A stretch of DNA of 64,000 nt from Bacillota bacterium (GTDB lineage: Bacteria > Bacillota > Clostridia > Lachnospirales > Cellulosilyticaceae): assembly GCA_023436395.1 (NCBI GenBank), contig JAEZJJ010000033.1:238249-302248 (forward strand). Reading direction: 5' to 3'. Below the pieces are notes generated by a model that saw only the letters and a list, made by a program, of their open reading frames with translations, was not told where the DNA came from and ran no database searches. The position numbers were made by a program, and so were the translations under genes. Positions 49,641 through 59,248 of the stretch are shown here, piece by piece (the stretch's first letter is position 1; each line of letters opens with the position of its first letter).

Positions 49641-51506
49641 ATGAAAAGATGGATAAGTATAGTAGCTATTTTAGTAGTAGGTGTAGTGCCTTTAAGCGCT
49701 AAAGTAGCAAAAAGAGAAGTTAATGAGGTAACCAATGAGATAGTAAATGATAAGGCCAGAGAGTCAATAGTCACCCCATATATATCAAGAGATATATGGA
49801 ACACCATTTTACAAGAACAAAACTTATCCTATTTGATAAAAGAAGTAGGACAAGCAGAACCTACTTTACAAGAGGTAGCCTATGCTTTATGCAAAATGTT
49901 AAAGGAGCCAGGTATTTATTTACCTGAAGGAGAAGGGATGAGAGATCCTTATATAAGTAAGCTCATACTATTAGGGATTTGGCAAGAGGCCGAAGTAGAA
50001 GAGACAAGCTTGGTGACAAGTGAGGTATGGGAGCGGACTTATGAAAGAGCATTGCATTATCAAAGTAACCCTAGTGCTTTTCCAAGAAGTGATACTAAAG
50101 AGGAACAGAAAATGGCAGCCTACCGTCAAAAAATGACTAAGATGACTTCTTATCAATCAGTAGAAATAGGGGAACTAACAAAAAGTTCTCAGGTATTAAT
50201 TTGTGACGCCAATACCTATCCTATCTATCATTTTTTAAATACCAGCTATGTAGATTTAGCAACTATTGAAGCGTTAGGTTTTAGCATAGAGAAAAAGGAT
50301 AAGGACTATGTCATGGACTATATCAACCCTAGTAGACCATTAGAGACATCCTTTCAAAAGCAAAGTATAGCTGTAAGCCTAGGCAATGAAAATATTTACT
50401 ATGGTGCTTTAAAGACTTATGTATTAAAAGGAGAAAACACACTTTTTATTCCTTTGCGTGCTTTGGAGCAAGATTTTCAGCTGCAGGTAGAGGCAGAAGA
50501 AATTAAGCTAGTAAGAAGTAGGAGAGCACAGCAAGTTTTAAGTTACCAGGAAGGGCGTTTAATCAATCAGAGTAATACACCTATAGAAGTAATCACCACA
50601 AGTTACTACTGGGATGGTAAGAAGATGTATGAGGAAGTGAAAAAGGAGCATTTAGAAATAGGGGAAGGATTAGAAGCACCTGAGATCACCTATAATCTAA
50701 GAGGTGCCTATTATTTGACAACCCTTGTAAATGAAGTAGTAACAAGAGAAGAAAGCTATAAAGAGGAGAAAACTTATGGACAGAAAATAGAAACCTTACT
50801 TGCAATCTATGAGCAAGCAAAACTTGCTCAATTAGAAAAACAAAAGGAAGGTAGTAAACACGAAGTGACAATAGAGGAACTCTTCCCCTCTACACCTGTT
50901 TATGCGACTTTAAAAGGAACCATAATAGGGGGAGCAAAAGGTGAGCAAGTAGAACTTTATAGTGAGGATAATGGCAGCTATACAGTGATTACGAAAACAG
51001 GAAAAAAAGTAACTGTCAGTAGAAGTAAGTTAAATATTTTAGCAGATAAAAAGGTAAAGATACAACCAGTTACTAAAGCACAAATTGAAGGGTTTATTAA
51101 TATGAAAAATATACCAAGTCAAACAGAATACCTTGTTTGGACAGATTTACATAGGCAAAACACATATATTTTAAAAGGACGTCAAAACCAATGGGAATTA
51201 GTGAAACGAATGCTTTGCTCCACAGGAAAAAATGTAACACCTACACCAAGAGGTTTTTTCACTCTGCAAAATAAAGTCCCATCTTTTGGACAAGAAAAGG
51301 GGTATTGTTGTAAAAATGCCTATGGCTTCATAGGGTCTAGTTATCTTTATCATTCCGTTTTATTTGATAAGACAGGAAGCTATATTATTTCAGGTAAAAA
51401 GGAATTAGGCCAAAAAGCCTCTCAGGGATGTATTCGCTTATCTCCAGAAGATAGTGAATGGTTTTATACAACACTTCCTAAAGGGACTAAGGTATGGGTG
51501 AATTAA
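49641..51506 (+). CDS. Secreted L,D-transpeptidase (YkuD) family protein
   Basis: The roughly 621-residue protein has a signal peptide (KRWISIVAILVVGVVPLSA), a middle region resembling copper-amine-oxidase-N-like and SH3-like wall modules, and a C-terminal YkuD domain with the conserved His in YHSVLFD and catalytic Cys in ASQGCIRLSPEDSEWFY. The usual SHGC motif is SQGC here. Such enzymes cross-link peptidoglycan 3-3. Two adjacent ATG codons exist at 49638 and 49641. The gene stands alone between a terminator and the aminopeptidase. Confidence 0.85.
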   Translation: MKRWISIVAILVVGVVPLSAKVAKREVNEVTNEIVNDKARESIVTPYISRDIWNTILQEQNLSYLIKEVGQAEPTLQEVAYALCKMLKEPGIYLPEGEGMRDPYISKLILLGIWQEAEVEETSLVTSEVWERTYERALHYQSNPSAFPRSDTKEEQKMAAYRQKMTKMTSYQSVEIGELTKSSQVLICDANTYPIYHFLNTSYVDLATIEALGFSIEKKDKDYVMDYINPSRPLETSFQKQSIAVSLGNENIYYGALKTYVLKGENTLFIPLRALEQDFQLQVEAEEIKLVRSRRAQQVLSYQEGRLINQSNTPIEVITTSYYWDGKKMYEEVKKEHLEIGEGLEAPEITYNLRGAYYLTTLVNEVVTREESYKEEKTYGQKIETLLAIYEQAKLAQLEKQKEGSKHEVTIEELFPSTPVYATLKGTIIGGAKGEQVELYSEDNGSYTVITKTGKKVTVSRSKLNILADKKVKIQPVTKAQIEGFINMKNIPSQTEYLVWTDLHRQNTYILKGRQNQWELVKRMLCSTGKNVTPTPRGFFTLQNKVPSFGQEKGYCCKNAYGFIGSSYLYHSVLFDKTGSYIISGKKELGQKASQGCIRLSPEDSEWFYTTLPKGTKVWVN

Positions 51507-51589
51507 AACGAGTGAATAAAAATTAAACTTAATTTGAAAAGCGCATAATCTCTAGTAGAGTATATCATAATAGTAAGAGTTATTAATAT

Positions 51590-51619
51590 TTGGAATGATA
51601 AATATTTATATGCTATAAT
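51590..51619 (+). promoter_or_regulatory. Promoter for the M18 aminopeptidase gene
   Basis: TTGGAA (51590-51595) and an extended -10 TGCTATAAT (TATAAT at 51614-51619) are spaced by 18 bases. Confidence 0.65.
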
Positions 51620-51645
51620 GAAAACACATCAAAAGGAGGAAGAAT

Positions 51646-53052
51646 ATGTCACATAAAATGATTACAACTAAAAAAGAATACAAAAATGTATGGGATACTT
51701 ACACTAATGACGATTTGGATAAACTTTTTGCCTATAGCGAGCGTTATAGAAAGTTTATTTCTGACAATAAAACAGAAAGGGAATGCATTAGAGATTTGGT
51801 TCAAAAAGCAGAAGCAGCAGGCTATCAGGACATTCAAAAACTGATTAAAGCCAATCAAAAACTTGTCAGTGGTGATAAAGTGTATGCCAATTATAAGGAT
51901 AAGACACTTATTTTATTTTGTGTGGGTGAAAAACCTTTAGTAGAGGGGTTAAATCTTTTAGGCGCTCATTTAGATTCGCCACGTCTGGATTTAAAGCCAA
52001 ACCCACTGTATGAAGATACTGATTTGGCAATGCTTAAAACACATTATTATGGTGGTGTCAAAAAATATCAATGGGTAGCCATGCCCTTGGCTATTCATGG
52101 TGTTGTAGCCAAAAAAGATGGTACTATTGTGAATTTGAATATTGGTGAAGACCCAAGTGATCCTGTAGTAGGTATTTCGGATCTTTTAATTCATTTAGCT
52201 TCAGAGCAAATGCAAAAGAAACTGAGTGAAGCTATTAAAGGAGAAGATTTAAATATTTGCTTAGGAAGTATACCTTTAAAAGGGGAAGAAAAAGAAAAGG
52301 TGAAAGCCAATATTTTAAAACTTCTTCATGAAAAATATGGTATAATAGAAGAAGATCTTGTATCAGCCGAGATTGAAATTGTTCCAGCAGGTGCTGCAAG
52401 AGATTATGGTCTTGACCGTAGTATGATTATCGGGTATGGTCAAGATGACCGTGTTTGTGGTTACGCCTCTTTTGAAGCACAACTAGAAGTAGAAAAAACT
52501 GTGAAGACAACAGCCACAGTGCTTGTAGATAAAGAAGAAATTGGTAGTGTCGGGGCATCTGGTATGCAATCCCACTTTTTTGAGAATATGGTAGCAGAAC
52601 TGATGAACCTTACAGGGGAATATTCTAGCTTACTTTTAAAAAGAGCACTTGCCAACTCTAAAATGCTTTCTTCAGATGTAACAGCAGGTTATGATCCTAA
52701 CCATGCAAGTGTACTAGAAAAAAATAATGCAGCTTACTTTGGTAAAGGAGTTGTATTTATGAAATATACAGGTGCAAGAGGTAAATCTGGTTCTAATGAA
52801 GCCAACGCAGAGTATGTGGCAGAGCTGAGAAGAATCATGGAAGAAAACAATGTCACTTGGCAAACAGCAGAGCTTGGACGTATTGACCTTGGTGGTGGTG
52901 GTACAATTGCTTATATCCTTGCCAAATATGGGATGGATGTCATTGATTGTGGTGTACCTGTTCATAGTATGCATGCACCATGGGAAATCACAAGCAAAGC
53001 TGATTTATATGAAATGAGAAAAGCTTATGTGGCTTTCTTAAAAAATGCATAA
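51646..53052 (+). CDS. M18 family aminopeptidase
   Basis: The 468-residue enzyme carries the M18 metal and catalytic segments: LGAHLDSPRLDLKP, GYGQDDRVCGYASFEA, LVDKEEIGSVGASG, and the ending CGVPVHSMHAPWEITSKADLYEMRKAY. M18 enzymes cut N-terminal residues from peptides, usually with two zinc or cobalt ions, in the cytosol. AAGGAGG lies before the ATG. The cyclophilin gene follows after 12 bases. Confidence 0.93.
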   Translation: MSHKMITTKKEYKNVWDTYTNDDLDKLFAYSERYRKFISDNKTERECIRDLVQKAEAAGYQDIQKLIKANQKLVSGDKVYANYKDKTLILFCVGEKPLVEGLNLLGAHLDSPRLDLKPNPLYEDTDLAMLKTHYYGGVKKYQWVAMPLAIHGVVAKKDGTIVNLNIGEDPSDPVVGISDLLIHLASEQMQKKLSEAIKGEDLNICLGSIPLKGEEKEKVKANILKLLHEKYGIIEEDLVSAEIEIVPAGAARDYGLDRSMIIGYGQDDRVCGYASFEAQLEVEKTVKTTATVLVDKEEIGSVGASGMQSHFFENMVAELMNLTGEYSSLLLKRALANSKMLSSDVTAGYDPNHASVLEKNNAAYFGKGVVFMKYTGARGKSGSNEANAEYVAELRRIMEENNVTWQTAELGRIDLGGGGTIAYILAKYGMDVIDCGVPVHSMHAPWEITSKADLYEMRKAYVAFLKNA

Positions 53053-53064
53053 AGGAGAACAAAA

Positions 53065-53589
53065 ATGGAAAATAAAAATCCAATTGTAACAATCACAATG
53101 GATGATGAAAGTCAAATCATCCTTGAACTTTATCCAGAGGTAGCCCCACAATCAGTTAGAAACTTTATTTCTCTAGTTCAAAAAGGATATTATGATGGTT
53201 TAACTTTTCACCGTATTATTCCTGGATTTATGATTCAAGGGGGATGCCCAGAAGGAACAGGAACAGGTGGTCCAGGCTATCGTATTAAAGGTGAATTTTC
53301 ACAAAATGGTGTGAAGAATGATTTAAAACATACCCGTGGTGTTCTTTCTATGGCACGTAGTATGATGCCAGATTCAGCTGGTTCACAATTCTTTATTATG
53401 CATGCAGATTCACCTCACTTAGATGGTCAATATGCAGCATTTGGTAAAGTCATTGAAGGGATGGATACGGTTGATTACATTGCAAATGTAGGAACAGACT
53501 ATAGCGATAGACCAGTTGTCCCAGTAAAAATGAAAACTGTAACAGTAGATACAAAAGGGGAAACTTACGAGGAACCTAACAAGCTTTAA
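53065..53589 (+). CDS. Cyclophilin-type peptidyl-prolyl cis-trans isomerase
   Basis: The 174-residue protein is a short cyclophilin without signal peptide. Active-site segments are LTFHRIIPGFMIQGGCPEGTGTGGPGYRIKGEF, LSMARSMMPDSAGSQFFI and GQYAAFGKVIEGMD. It speeds prolyl bond rotation in the cytosol. AAAGGAGAAC precedes the ATG, and it is probably co-transcribed with the aminopeptidase gene. Confidence 0.95.
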   Translation: MENKNPIVTITMDDESQIILELYPEVAPQSVRNFISLVQKGYYDGLTFHRIIPGFMIQGGCPEGTGTGGPGYRIKGEFSQNGVKNDLKHTRGVLSMARSMMPDSAGSQFFIMHADSPHLDGQYAAFGKVIEGMDTVDYIANVGTDYSDRPVVPVKMKTVTVDTKGETYEEPNKL

Positions 53590-53633
53590 AAGGTATAGAA
53601 GGCAAATAAATGGGTAACAATGAAAAAGAGTTG

Positions 53634-53663
53634 TTGGTAAATATTTGCTACCTGTGCTATAAT
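53634..53663 (+). promoter_or_regulatory. Promoter for the DUF1292 gene
   Basis: TTGGTA (53634-53639) and TATAAT (53658-53663) are 18 bases apart, 36 bases before the ATG. Confidence 0.6.
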
Positions 53664-53698
53664 AAGACAAGTCAATATTCCTAAGGAGGAAATACAAA

Positions 53699-54064
53699 AT
53701 GGAAGATAATAAAAACTGTGGATGCGGCTGTGACTGCGGACATGAAGAAGAAAATACAAGTGGATGTGGCTGTGGACACGATCATGATGAAGAAGAAACA
53801 CTTATTTATGTGACTTTTGAAGATGAAGATCAAGAAGTAGCATGTAGTGTTTTAAGCATTTTTGAATGTGACGGTAGAGAATACATTGCACTTGCACCAA
53901 AAGAAGAAGTAGACAATGCAGAAGAGGCAGAAGTTCTTTTCTATCGTTTCTCAGAAGAGGGTGACGATGTAAAACTTGATGATATTGAAACAGATGAAGA
54001 ATGGGATAAAGTAGCTTCAACATTTGATGAAGAATTCTTTGGACCATTTGACGAAGAAGAATAA
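53699..54064 (+). CDS. DUF1292 protein with Cys/His-rich N-terminus
   Basis: The 121-residue protein has an N-terminal Cys/His-rich segment, with CGCGCDCGHEEEN followed by CGCGHDHDEEE, and then the DUF1292 domain (YVTFEDEDQEVACSVLSIFECDGREYIALAPKE and VLFYRFSEEGDDVKLDDI). The core is very acidic. The N-terminal segment looks metal-binding, but that is inference. AAGGAGG precedes the ATG, and a terminator follows directly. Confidence 0.88.
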   Translation: MEDNKNCGCGCDCGHEEENTSGCGCGHDHDEEETLIYVTFEDEDQEVACSVLSIFECDGREYIALAPKEEVDNAEEAEVLFYRFSEEGDDVKLDDIETDEEWDKVASTFDEEFFGPFDEEE

Positions 54065-54067
54065 GAG

Positions 54068-54091
54068 ACAGGGCGATAAGCCCTGTTTTTT
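54068..54091 (+). terminator. Intrinsic terminator after the DUF1292 gene
   Basis: A 7-bp stem (ACAGGGC with GCCCTGT) with a 5-base loop and a T-tract starts 4 bases after the stop codon. Confidence 0.85.
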
Positions 54092-54225
54092 ATAGTGTAG
54101 GGAAGTGCGTTCTTTTACTCAAATGCGTCGTATAATAGTGAAGAGCTTTGGGAAACATTATCAGCGACCACAAGTTTTATATTAAAAGGATAACTCTAAT
54201 CAAATACTAGGGTAGTATTTAAAAC

Positions 54226-54254
54226 TTGACAATGGGTCATGTTTTATTTACAGT
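54226..54254 (+). promoter_or_regulatory. Promoter for the topoisomerase pair
   Basis: A perfect TTGACA (54226-54231) and TACAGT (54249-54254) are 17 bases apart, 34 bases before the likely ATG. Confidence 0.6.
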
Positions 54255-54287
54255 TATAAGATGAGATTAACTATATAGGTGATAAAA

Positions 54288-56255
54288 ATGAGAGAAAAAA
54301 CATATGATAACCAAAGCATATCCTCACTTAAAGGTGCGGATCGTGTGAGATTACGCCCAGGCGTTATTTTTGGTTCGGATGGTATTGAGGGGTGCCAACA
54401 TTCCGTATTTGAAATTCTTGCAAACTCTATTGATGAGTTTAAAGAAGGTTATGGAAATACCATTAAAGTCACTTTGCATACAGATCACTCTATCACAATC
54501 GAGGATTTTGGTAGAGGGATTCCAGTAGATTATAATGAAACTGAAGCCCGTTATAATTGGGAACTTGTTTTTTGTGAACTTTATGCAGGGGGAAAATACA
54601 ATAATAACGATGGCGACAATTATGAATTTAGCTTAGGCCTCAACGGCCTAGGAAGCTGTGCAACGCAATACAGTTCGGAATTCATGGATGTAGAAGTAAA
54701 ACGTGATGGCTACATTTATAATCTTCACTTTGAAAAAGGTGAGAATATTGGGGGACTTAGAAAGACAAAGGCAGAGTATAAACAAACAGGGAGTAAAATT
54801 CATTGGAAACCTGACCATGATGTTTTTACAGATGTGAATGTGTCATCTGAGTATTTTCATGATGTCTTAAAGAGACAAGCTGTTGTTAATAAAAATTTAG
54901 AGTTTATTTTTAGTGATGAAATAGCTAATGAGCAACATCGCTATCTTTATGAAGAGGGTATTTTAGGGTATGCTAAAGAAATTGCAGAGGAAAAGCAATT
55001 TACGGATTTAGTATTTGTAGAGCAGGAGACTAGAGGGAAAGATCGTGAAGATAGACCTGAATACAAATTGAAATTTCAAGTAGCTTTTTGCTTTTGTAAT
55101 GAAAGAAATATGTTAGAGTACTATCATAATTCCAGTTATCTAGAATACGGTGGGTCACCAGACAAAGCTATTAAAAATGCTTTTGTCTATGCTATTGATC
55201 AATATCTGAAAGGTGAAAATCTCTATAATAAAGATGAGAAAAAAATTAGCTTTGTAGATGTTCAAGACAGTCTCATCTTAATCTCTAACTCTTTTTCAAC
55301 CATAACAAGTTATGAAAATCAAACCAAAAAGGCTATTACGAATAAATTTATTCAAGAGGCAATGCAAGAGTATTTAAAAGAATTTCTTCATGTGTACTTT
55401 ATTGAAAATAAAGACGCTGCCTTGCAAATTGCTAAACAAGTATTAGTGAATAAGCGTAGCCGTGAAAAAGCAGAACGTACACGTATTAATGTACGTAAGC
55501 AACTGAGTGGAACCATTGACATTGCCAATCGTATTAAGAAATTTGTAGATTGTCGTACAAAAGATGTGAGTAGACGTGAACTCTACATTGTAGAAGGAGA
55601 TTCGGCATTAGGTTCTTGTAAGTTAGGAAGAGATGCAGAGTTTCAGGGAATTATGCCAGTTAGAGGGAAGATTCTTAACTGTCTTAAAGCAGATTATGAT
55701 AAAATCTTTAAAAGTGATATTATTGTAGACCTACTTAAGGTTTTAGGCTGTGGCATTGAGATTACCTCTAAACACAATAAAGATTTACACACTTTTGATT
55801 TAGAAAATTTACGTTGGAACAAGGTCATTATTTGTACAGATGCCGATGTAGATGGTTATCAAATTCGCACCTTAATCTTAACCATGCTCTATACTTTAGT
55901 GCCTACCCTTATTAAAGAAGGGCGTGTGTTTATTGCAGAGACACCACTTTATGAAATCAACACTAAGGATAAAACTTACTTCGCTTATTCAGAGTATGAA
56001 AAATCAGAAATTTTAAGCAAGATTAAAGCGAAATATACCATTCAACGTTCCAAGGGACTTGGGGAAAATGACCCTGATATGATGTGGGAAACAACCATGT
56101 GTCCAACATCACGTCGTTTAATTCAAGTAATGCCAGAGGATGTAAAAGAAACTCAAACCATGTTTGATGTGCTTTTAGGAGATGACTTAAAAGGACGTAA
56201 GCAGTTTATTGCGGATGAGGGACATCGCTACTTAGAACTGGCAGATATGAGTTAA
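54288..56255 (+). CDS. Type IIA topoisomerase ATPase subunit (GyrB/ParE-like, divergent)
   Basis: The 655-residue protein has the GHKL ATPase domain (VFEILANSIDEFKEGYGN, EDFGRGIPVDYN, LGLNGLGSCATQYSS), a transducer domain, and a TOPRIM domain with VEGDSALGSCKLGRDAEFQGIMPVRGKIL and CTDADVDGYQIRTLIL. It is shorter than E. coli GyrB. The sequence around the ATPase differs from common GyrB, suggesting a second set beside the main gyrase. I chose ATG 54288 after AGGTGAT. The subunit-A gene follows. Confidence 0.9.
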   Translation: MREKTYDNQSISSLKGADRVRLRPGVIFGSDGIEGCQHSVFEILANSIDEFKEGYGNTIKVTLHTDHSITIEDFGRGIPVDYNETEARYNWELVFCELYAGGKYNNNDGDNYEFSLGLNGLGSCATQYSSEFMDVEVKRDGYIYNLHFEKGENIGGLRKTKAEYKQTGSKIHWKPDHDVFTDVNVSSEYFHDVLKRQAVVNKNLEFIFSDEIANEQHRYLYEEGILGYAKEIAEEKQFTDLVFVEQETRGKDREDRPEYKLKFQVAFCFCNERNMLEYYHNSSYLEYGGSPDKAIKNAFVYAIDQYLKGENLYNKDEKKISFVDVQDSLILISNSFSTITSYENQTKKAITNKFIQEAMQEYLKEFLHVYFIENKDAALQIAKQVLVNKRSREKAERTRINVRKQLSGTIDIANRIKKFVDCRTKDVSRRELYIVEGDSALGSCKLGRDAEFQGIMPVRGKILNCLKADYDKIFKSDIIVDLLKVLGCGIEITSKHNKDLHTFDLENLRWNKVIICTDADVDGYQIRTLILTMLYTLVPTLIKEGRVFIAETPLYEINTKDKTYFAYSEYEKSEILSKIKAKYTIQRSKGLGENDPDMMWETTMCPTSRRLIQVMPEDVKETQTMFDVLLGDDLKGRKQFIADEGHRYLELADMS

Positions 56256-56272
56256 AAGAAAGGATGACGCAA

Positions 56273-58408
56273 ATGGACAAATATGTTATTAAGCAAAACA
56301 TAACAGAAACCTTAGAAAGCAATTATATGCCTTATGCCATGAGTGTTATCGTGTCTAGGGCATTACCAGAAATTGATGGTTTTAAGCCATCTCATCGTAA
56401 ATTGCTTTATACCATGTATAAGATGAATTTAATTAAAGGGGCGCGTACCAAATCAGCTAATATTGTAGGACAAACCATGAAGCTTAATCCTCATGGGGAT
56501 GGGGCTATTTATGAAACCATGGTACGTCTTACAAAAGGAAATAGTGCCTTGATGATACCTTTTGTAGATTCTAAAGGAAACTTTGGTAAGGTCTATTCAA
56601 GAGACATGGCCTATGCTGCCTCTCGTTATACAGAAGCTAAACTTAGTGAAATCTGTACAGAAGTTTTTAATGATATTGAAGAGGATGCCGTAGACTTTGT
56701 AGATAACTATGATGGGACCCTAAAAGAGCCTGTCCTTTTACCTACACGTTTTCCTAATATTTTAGTGAATCCTAATCAAGGGATTGCTGTAGGGATGGCA
56801 AGTAACTTCTGTTCCTTTAATTTAAGAGAGGTATGCAATGCAACCATTGCTTATCTTAAAAATGAGGAGGCAGATGTACTTGAGCATATTATTGCGCCTG
56901 ATTTCCCTACAGGGGGGCAAATCATCTTAGATGAAGCTGAAATGAGGGAAGTCTTAGAAACAGGTAAAGGAAGTTTTAAAGTACGTTCCAAGTACACTTA
57001 TTTTAAAAAGGATAATTGTATTGAAATTACTGAGATTCCCTATACCACTACAGTAGAGGCCATTATTGATAAGATAGAAGAAATGGTGAAGACAGGAAAG
57101 ATTAAGGAAATCAATGATGTGAGAGACGAAACAGATTTATCAGGTCTAAAACTCACTATTGATTTGAAACGTAATACAGATCCAGAAATGCTGATGCAAA
57201 AGCTCTTTAAGTCTACACCGCTTGAGGATAGTTTTAGTTGCAACTTTAATTTGCTGATTAATGGCATGCCAAAAGTTTTAGGCTTTAAACAAATTATTGC
57301 AGAATGGTGTCTTTTTAGAGAAGGCTGTATTGTGCGTAAATATCGTTTTGCCATTGAGAAGATGGAGAAACGTTATCACCTCTTATTAGGTCTTAAACAA
57401 ATCCTTTTAGATATTGATAAGGCCATTGAGATTGTACGTCATACAGAAAAAGAAAAAGATGTGGTGCCACATTTAATGGCTCACTTTGATATTAGTGAGA
57501 TGCAAGCTGATTATGTAGCAGAAATTAAATTACGTCACTTAAATAAACAATATATTTTAGAGACACTCAAGGAATTAGAGGAATTAGAAAAGAAAATCGC
57601 AGAGCTAAAAGATATCATTGAAAATCCTAAAAAAGTGAGAAAAGTCATTAGTGATGAACTAAAGGTCATTCAAAAGAAATTTGGAACCGATCGTCTGACA
57701 GAAGTGATTCATCATACAGAGATTGTAAGAGTGAAGCATGAAGAGCTCATTGAAGACTATAATGTGAAACTTTTCCTTACAGATCACCAATACTTAAAGA
57801 AAATTACACTGGTTTCTTTAAGAAGCAGTGGCGAACAAAAATTGAAAGAAGACGATACGATTATTCAAGAATTAGAAACCAATAATCGTAGTGACCTATT
57901 ACTCTTTACTAATAAAAGCAACGTCTATAAGTTGAAGCTTCATGAGATAGAAGATACGAAAGCAAGTCAATTAGGGGCTTACTTACCGAACATCTTAGAT
58001 CTTGAAGAAGGTGAGCAAATCTTAGCTATGCATAGTACCGTGGATTATAAAGGCTTTATGGTCTTTGGCTTTAGCACAGGGAAAGTAGCCAAGGTACCTG
58101 TAGTTGCTTATGAGACAAAAACAAACCGTAAAAAGCTGATAAAAGCCTTTTATGGTAAAACACCTTGTGTAGGGATTGCTTTTGTTGAAGATGAAGATTT
58201 ATTACTTTTAGCAAGAGAAGATGATAAGATAGGTATTGTACCAGTTAGCCTTTTAGAAGAGAAACAAAAACGTGATGCCAATGGAACACACGCCTTAAGC
58301 ATTACGAAGAAGATTGGTATGAGTAAGCTTGAAAAAATAATAGAACTTCCAGAAGAATTAGCAGGGCGAGTAGCAAAAGAACTACCTGCGGCGGCAAGAC
58401 AGAGATAA
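56273..58408 (+). CDS. Type IIA topoisomerase DNA-cleavage subunit (GyrA/ParC-like)
   Basis: The 711-residue protein has the GyrA/ParC breakage-reunion fold with YAMSVIVSRALPEIDGFKPSHRKLLYTMYKM, KLNPHGDGAIYETMVRL, and the catalytic Tyr in AASRYTEAKLSEI. The C-terminal blades are few and I see no QRRGGKG GyrA box, so wrapping like gyrase is unlikely and a topo IV-like role is favoured. The start at 56273 uses an AAAGG site; an upstream ATG at 56264 abuts the site. It lies 17 bases after the ATPase subunit gene. Confidence 0.9.
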   Translation: MDKYVIKQNITETLESNYMPYAMSVIVSRALPEIDGFKPSHRKLLYTMYKMNLIKGARTKSANIVGQTMKLNPHGDGAIYETMVRLTKGNSALMIPFVDSKGNFGKVYSRDMAYAASRYTEAKLSEICTEVFNDIEEDAVDFVDNYDGTLKEPVLLPTRFPNILVNPNQGIAVGMASNFCSFNLREVCNATIAYLKNEEADVLEHIIAPDFPTGGQIILDEAEMREVLETGKGSFKVRSKYTYFKKDNCIEITEIPYTTTVEAIIDKIEEMVKTGKIKEINDVRDETDLSGLKLTIDLKRNTDPEMLMQKLFKSTPLEDSFSCNFNLLINGMPKVLGFKQIIAEWCLFREGCIVRKYRFAIEKMEKRYHLLLGLKQILLDIDKAIEIVRHTEKEKDVVPHLMAHFDISEMQADYVAEIKLRHLNKQYILETLKELEELEKKIAELKDIIENPKKVRKVISDELKVIQKKFGTDRLTEVIHHTEIVRVKHEELIEDYNVKLFLTDHQYLKKITLVSLRSSGEQKLKEDDTIIQELETNNRSDLLLFTNKSNVYKLKLHEIEDTKASQLGAYLPNILDLEEGEQILAMHSTVDYKGFMVFGFSTGKVAKVPVVAYETKTNRKKLIKAFYGKTPCVGIAFVEDEDLLLLAREDDKIGIVPVSLLEEKQKRDANGTHALSITKKIGMSKLEKIIELPEELAGRVAKELPAAARQR

Positions 58409-58432
58409 AGAGAATGAAGAGGGTGGAATGAA

Positions 58433-59227
58433 ATGAGAGCGAGTGTAAAAACTGCAAAGCGTATTATTATTAAAATAGGTACATCATCTTTAACCCATGA
58501 AAATGGTAAGATTAATTTAGATAAAATGGAAAAACTAGCTAGGGTTTTAACAGATTTAAATAATTCAGGAAAAGAAATTGCCCTTGTCTCCTCTGGTGCA
58601 ATAGGGGCAGGTATGCAGCGTATTGGACGCAGCAAAAGGCCAGAAGAATTACCATTAAAACAAGCGACAGCAGCGATTGGACAAGCCATCTTAATGAAGA
58701 TTTATCAAAAATTCTTTGATGAATATAATCAAGTCATAGCACAAATACTATTAACAAAAGATGTAATAGAAGACCCCATTAAAAAGCAAAATGCTAAAAA
58801 TACATTTGAAACATTATTAGAATTAGGTGTTATTCCTATTATTAATGAAAATGACTGTATTTCTACAGCTCAAATAGAGGGTTATCGCTTTGGAGATAAT
58901 GATACGCTTTCTGCAACAGTAGCAGAATTAACTGGAGCAGACCTCCTCATTCTACTCACCGATATTGAAGGCCTTTATACAGCAAATCCTAAGGAAGATT
59001 GTGAAGCGGTACTGATTCCACAAGTGGATGAGATTACCGATGAGCTTAAATCCATAGCAGGTGGTTCTGGTTCTCATCTTGGAACAGGTGGTATGAGTAC
59101 AAAGATTATAGCAGCTGAGATTGCGAAAGCTTGTGGTACTCAAACCATTGTGGCTTCTGGTGAAGATATTGAAATTTTAAGAGAAATATTACGTGGTGAA
59201 GCCATAGGAACTTGGTTTACTGCATAA
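58433..59227 (+). CDS. proB: Glutamate 5-kinase without PUA domain
   Basis: The 264-residue amino-acid kinase matches ProB: KRIIIKIGTSSLTHENGKIN, VSSGAIGAGM, PIINENDCISTAQ, RFGDNDTLSATVAEL, and GSHLGTGGMSTKIIAAEIA. It phosphorylates glutamate as the first step of proline synthesis. The C-terminal PUA domain of longer ProB proteins is absent, and proA is not next to it. GAGGGTGG precedes the ATG. DUF896 gene follows after 21 bases. Confidence 0.94.
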   Translation: MRASVKTAKRIIIKIGTSSLTHENGKINLDKMEKLARVLTDLNNSGKEIALVSSGAIGAGMQRIGRSKRPEELPLKQATAAIGQAILMKIYQKFFDEYNQVIAQILLTKDVIEDPIKKQNAKNTFETLLELGVIPIINENDCISTAQIEGYRFGDNDTLSATVAELTGADLLILLTDIEGLYTANPKEDCEAVLIPQVDEITDELKSIAGGSGSHLGTGGMSTKIIAAEIAKACGTQTIVASGEDIEILREILRGEAIGTWFTA

Positions 59228-59248
59228 GGAAAGAAAGGATTTAAAGCT

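Noticed and set aside
58150..58689. Open reading frame of 179 codons on the reverse strand across the end of the topoisomerase A subunit gene and proB
   Set aside because: It spans two well-supported + strand genes and shows Ser/Leu/Ile-rich shadow composition with no family motif.
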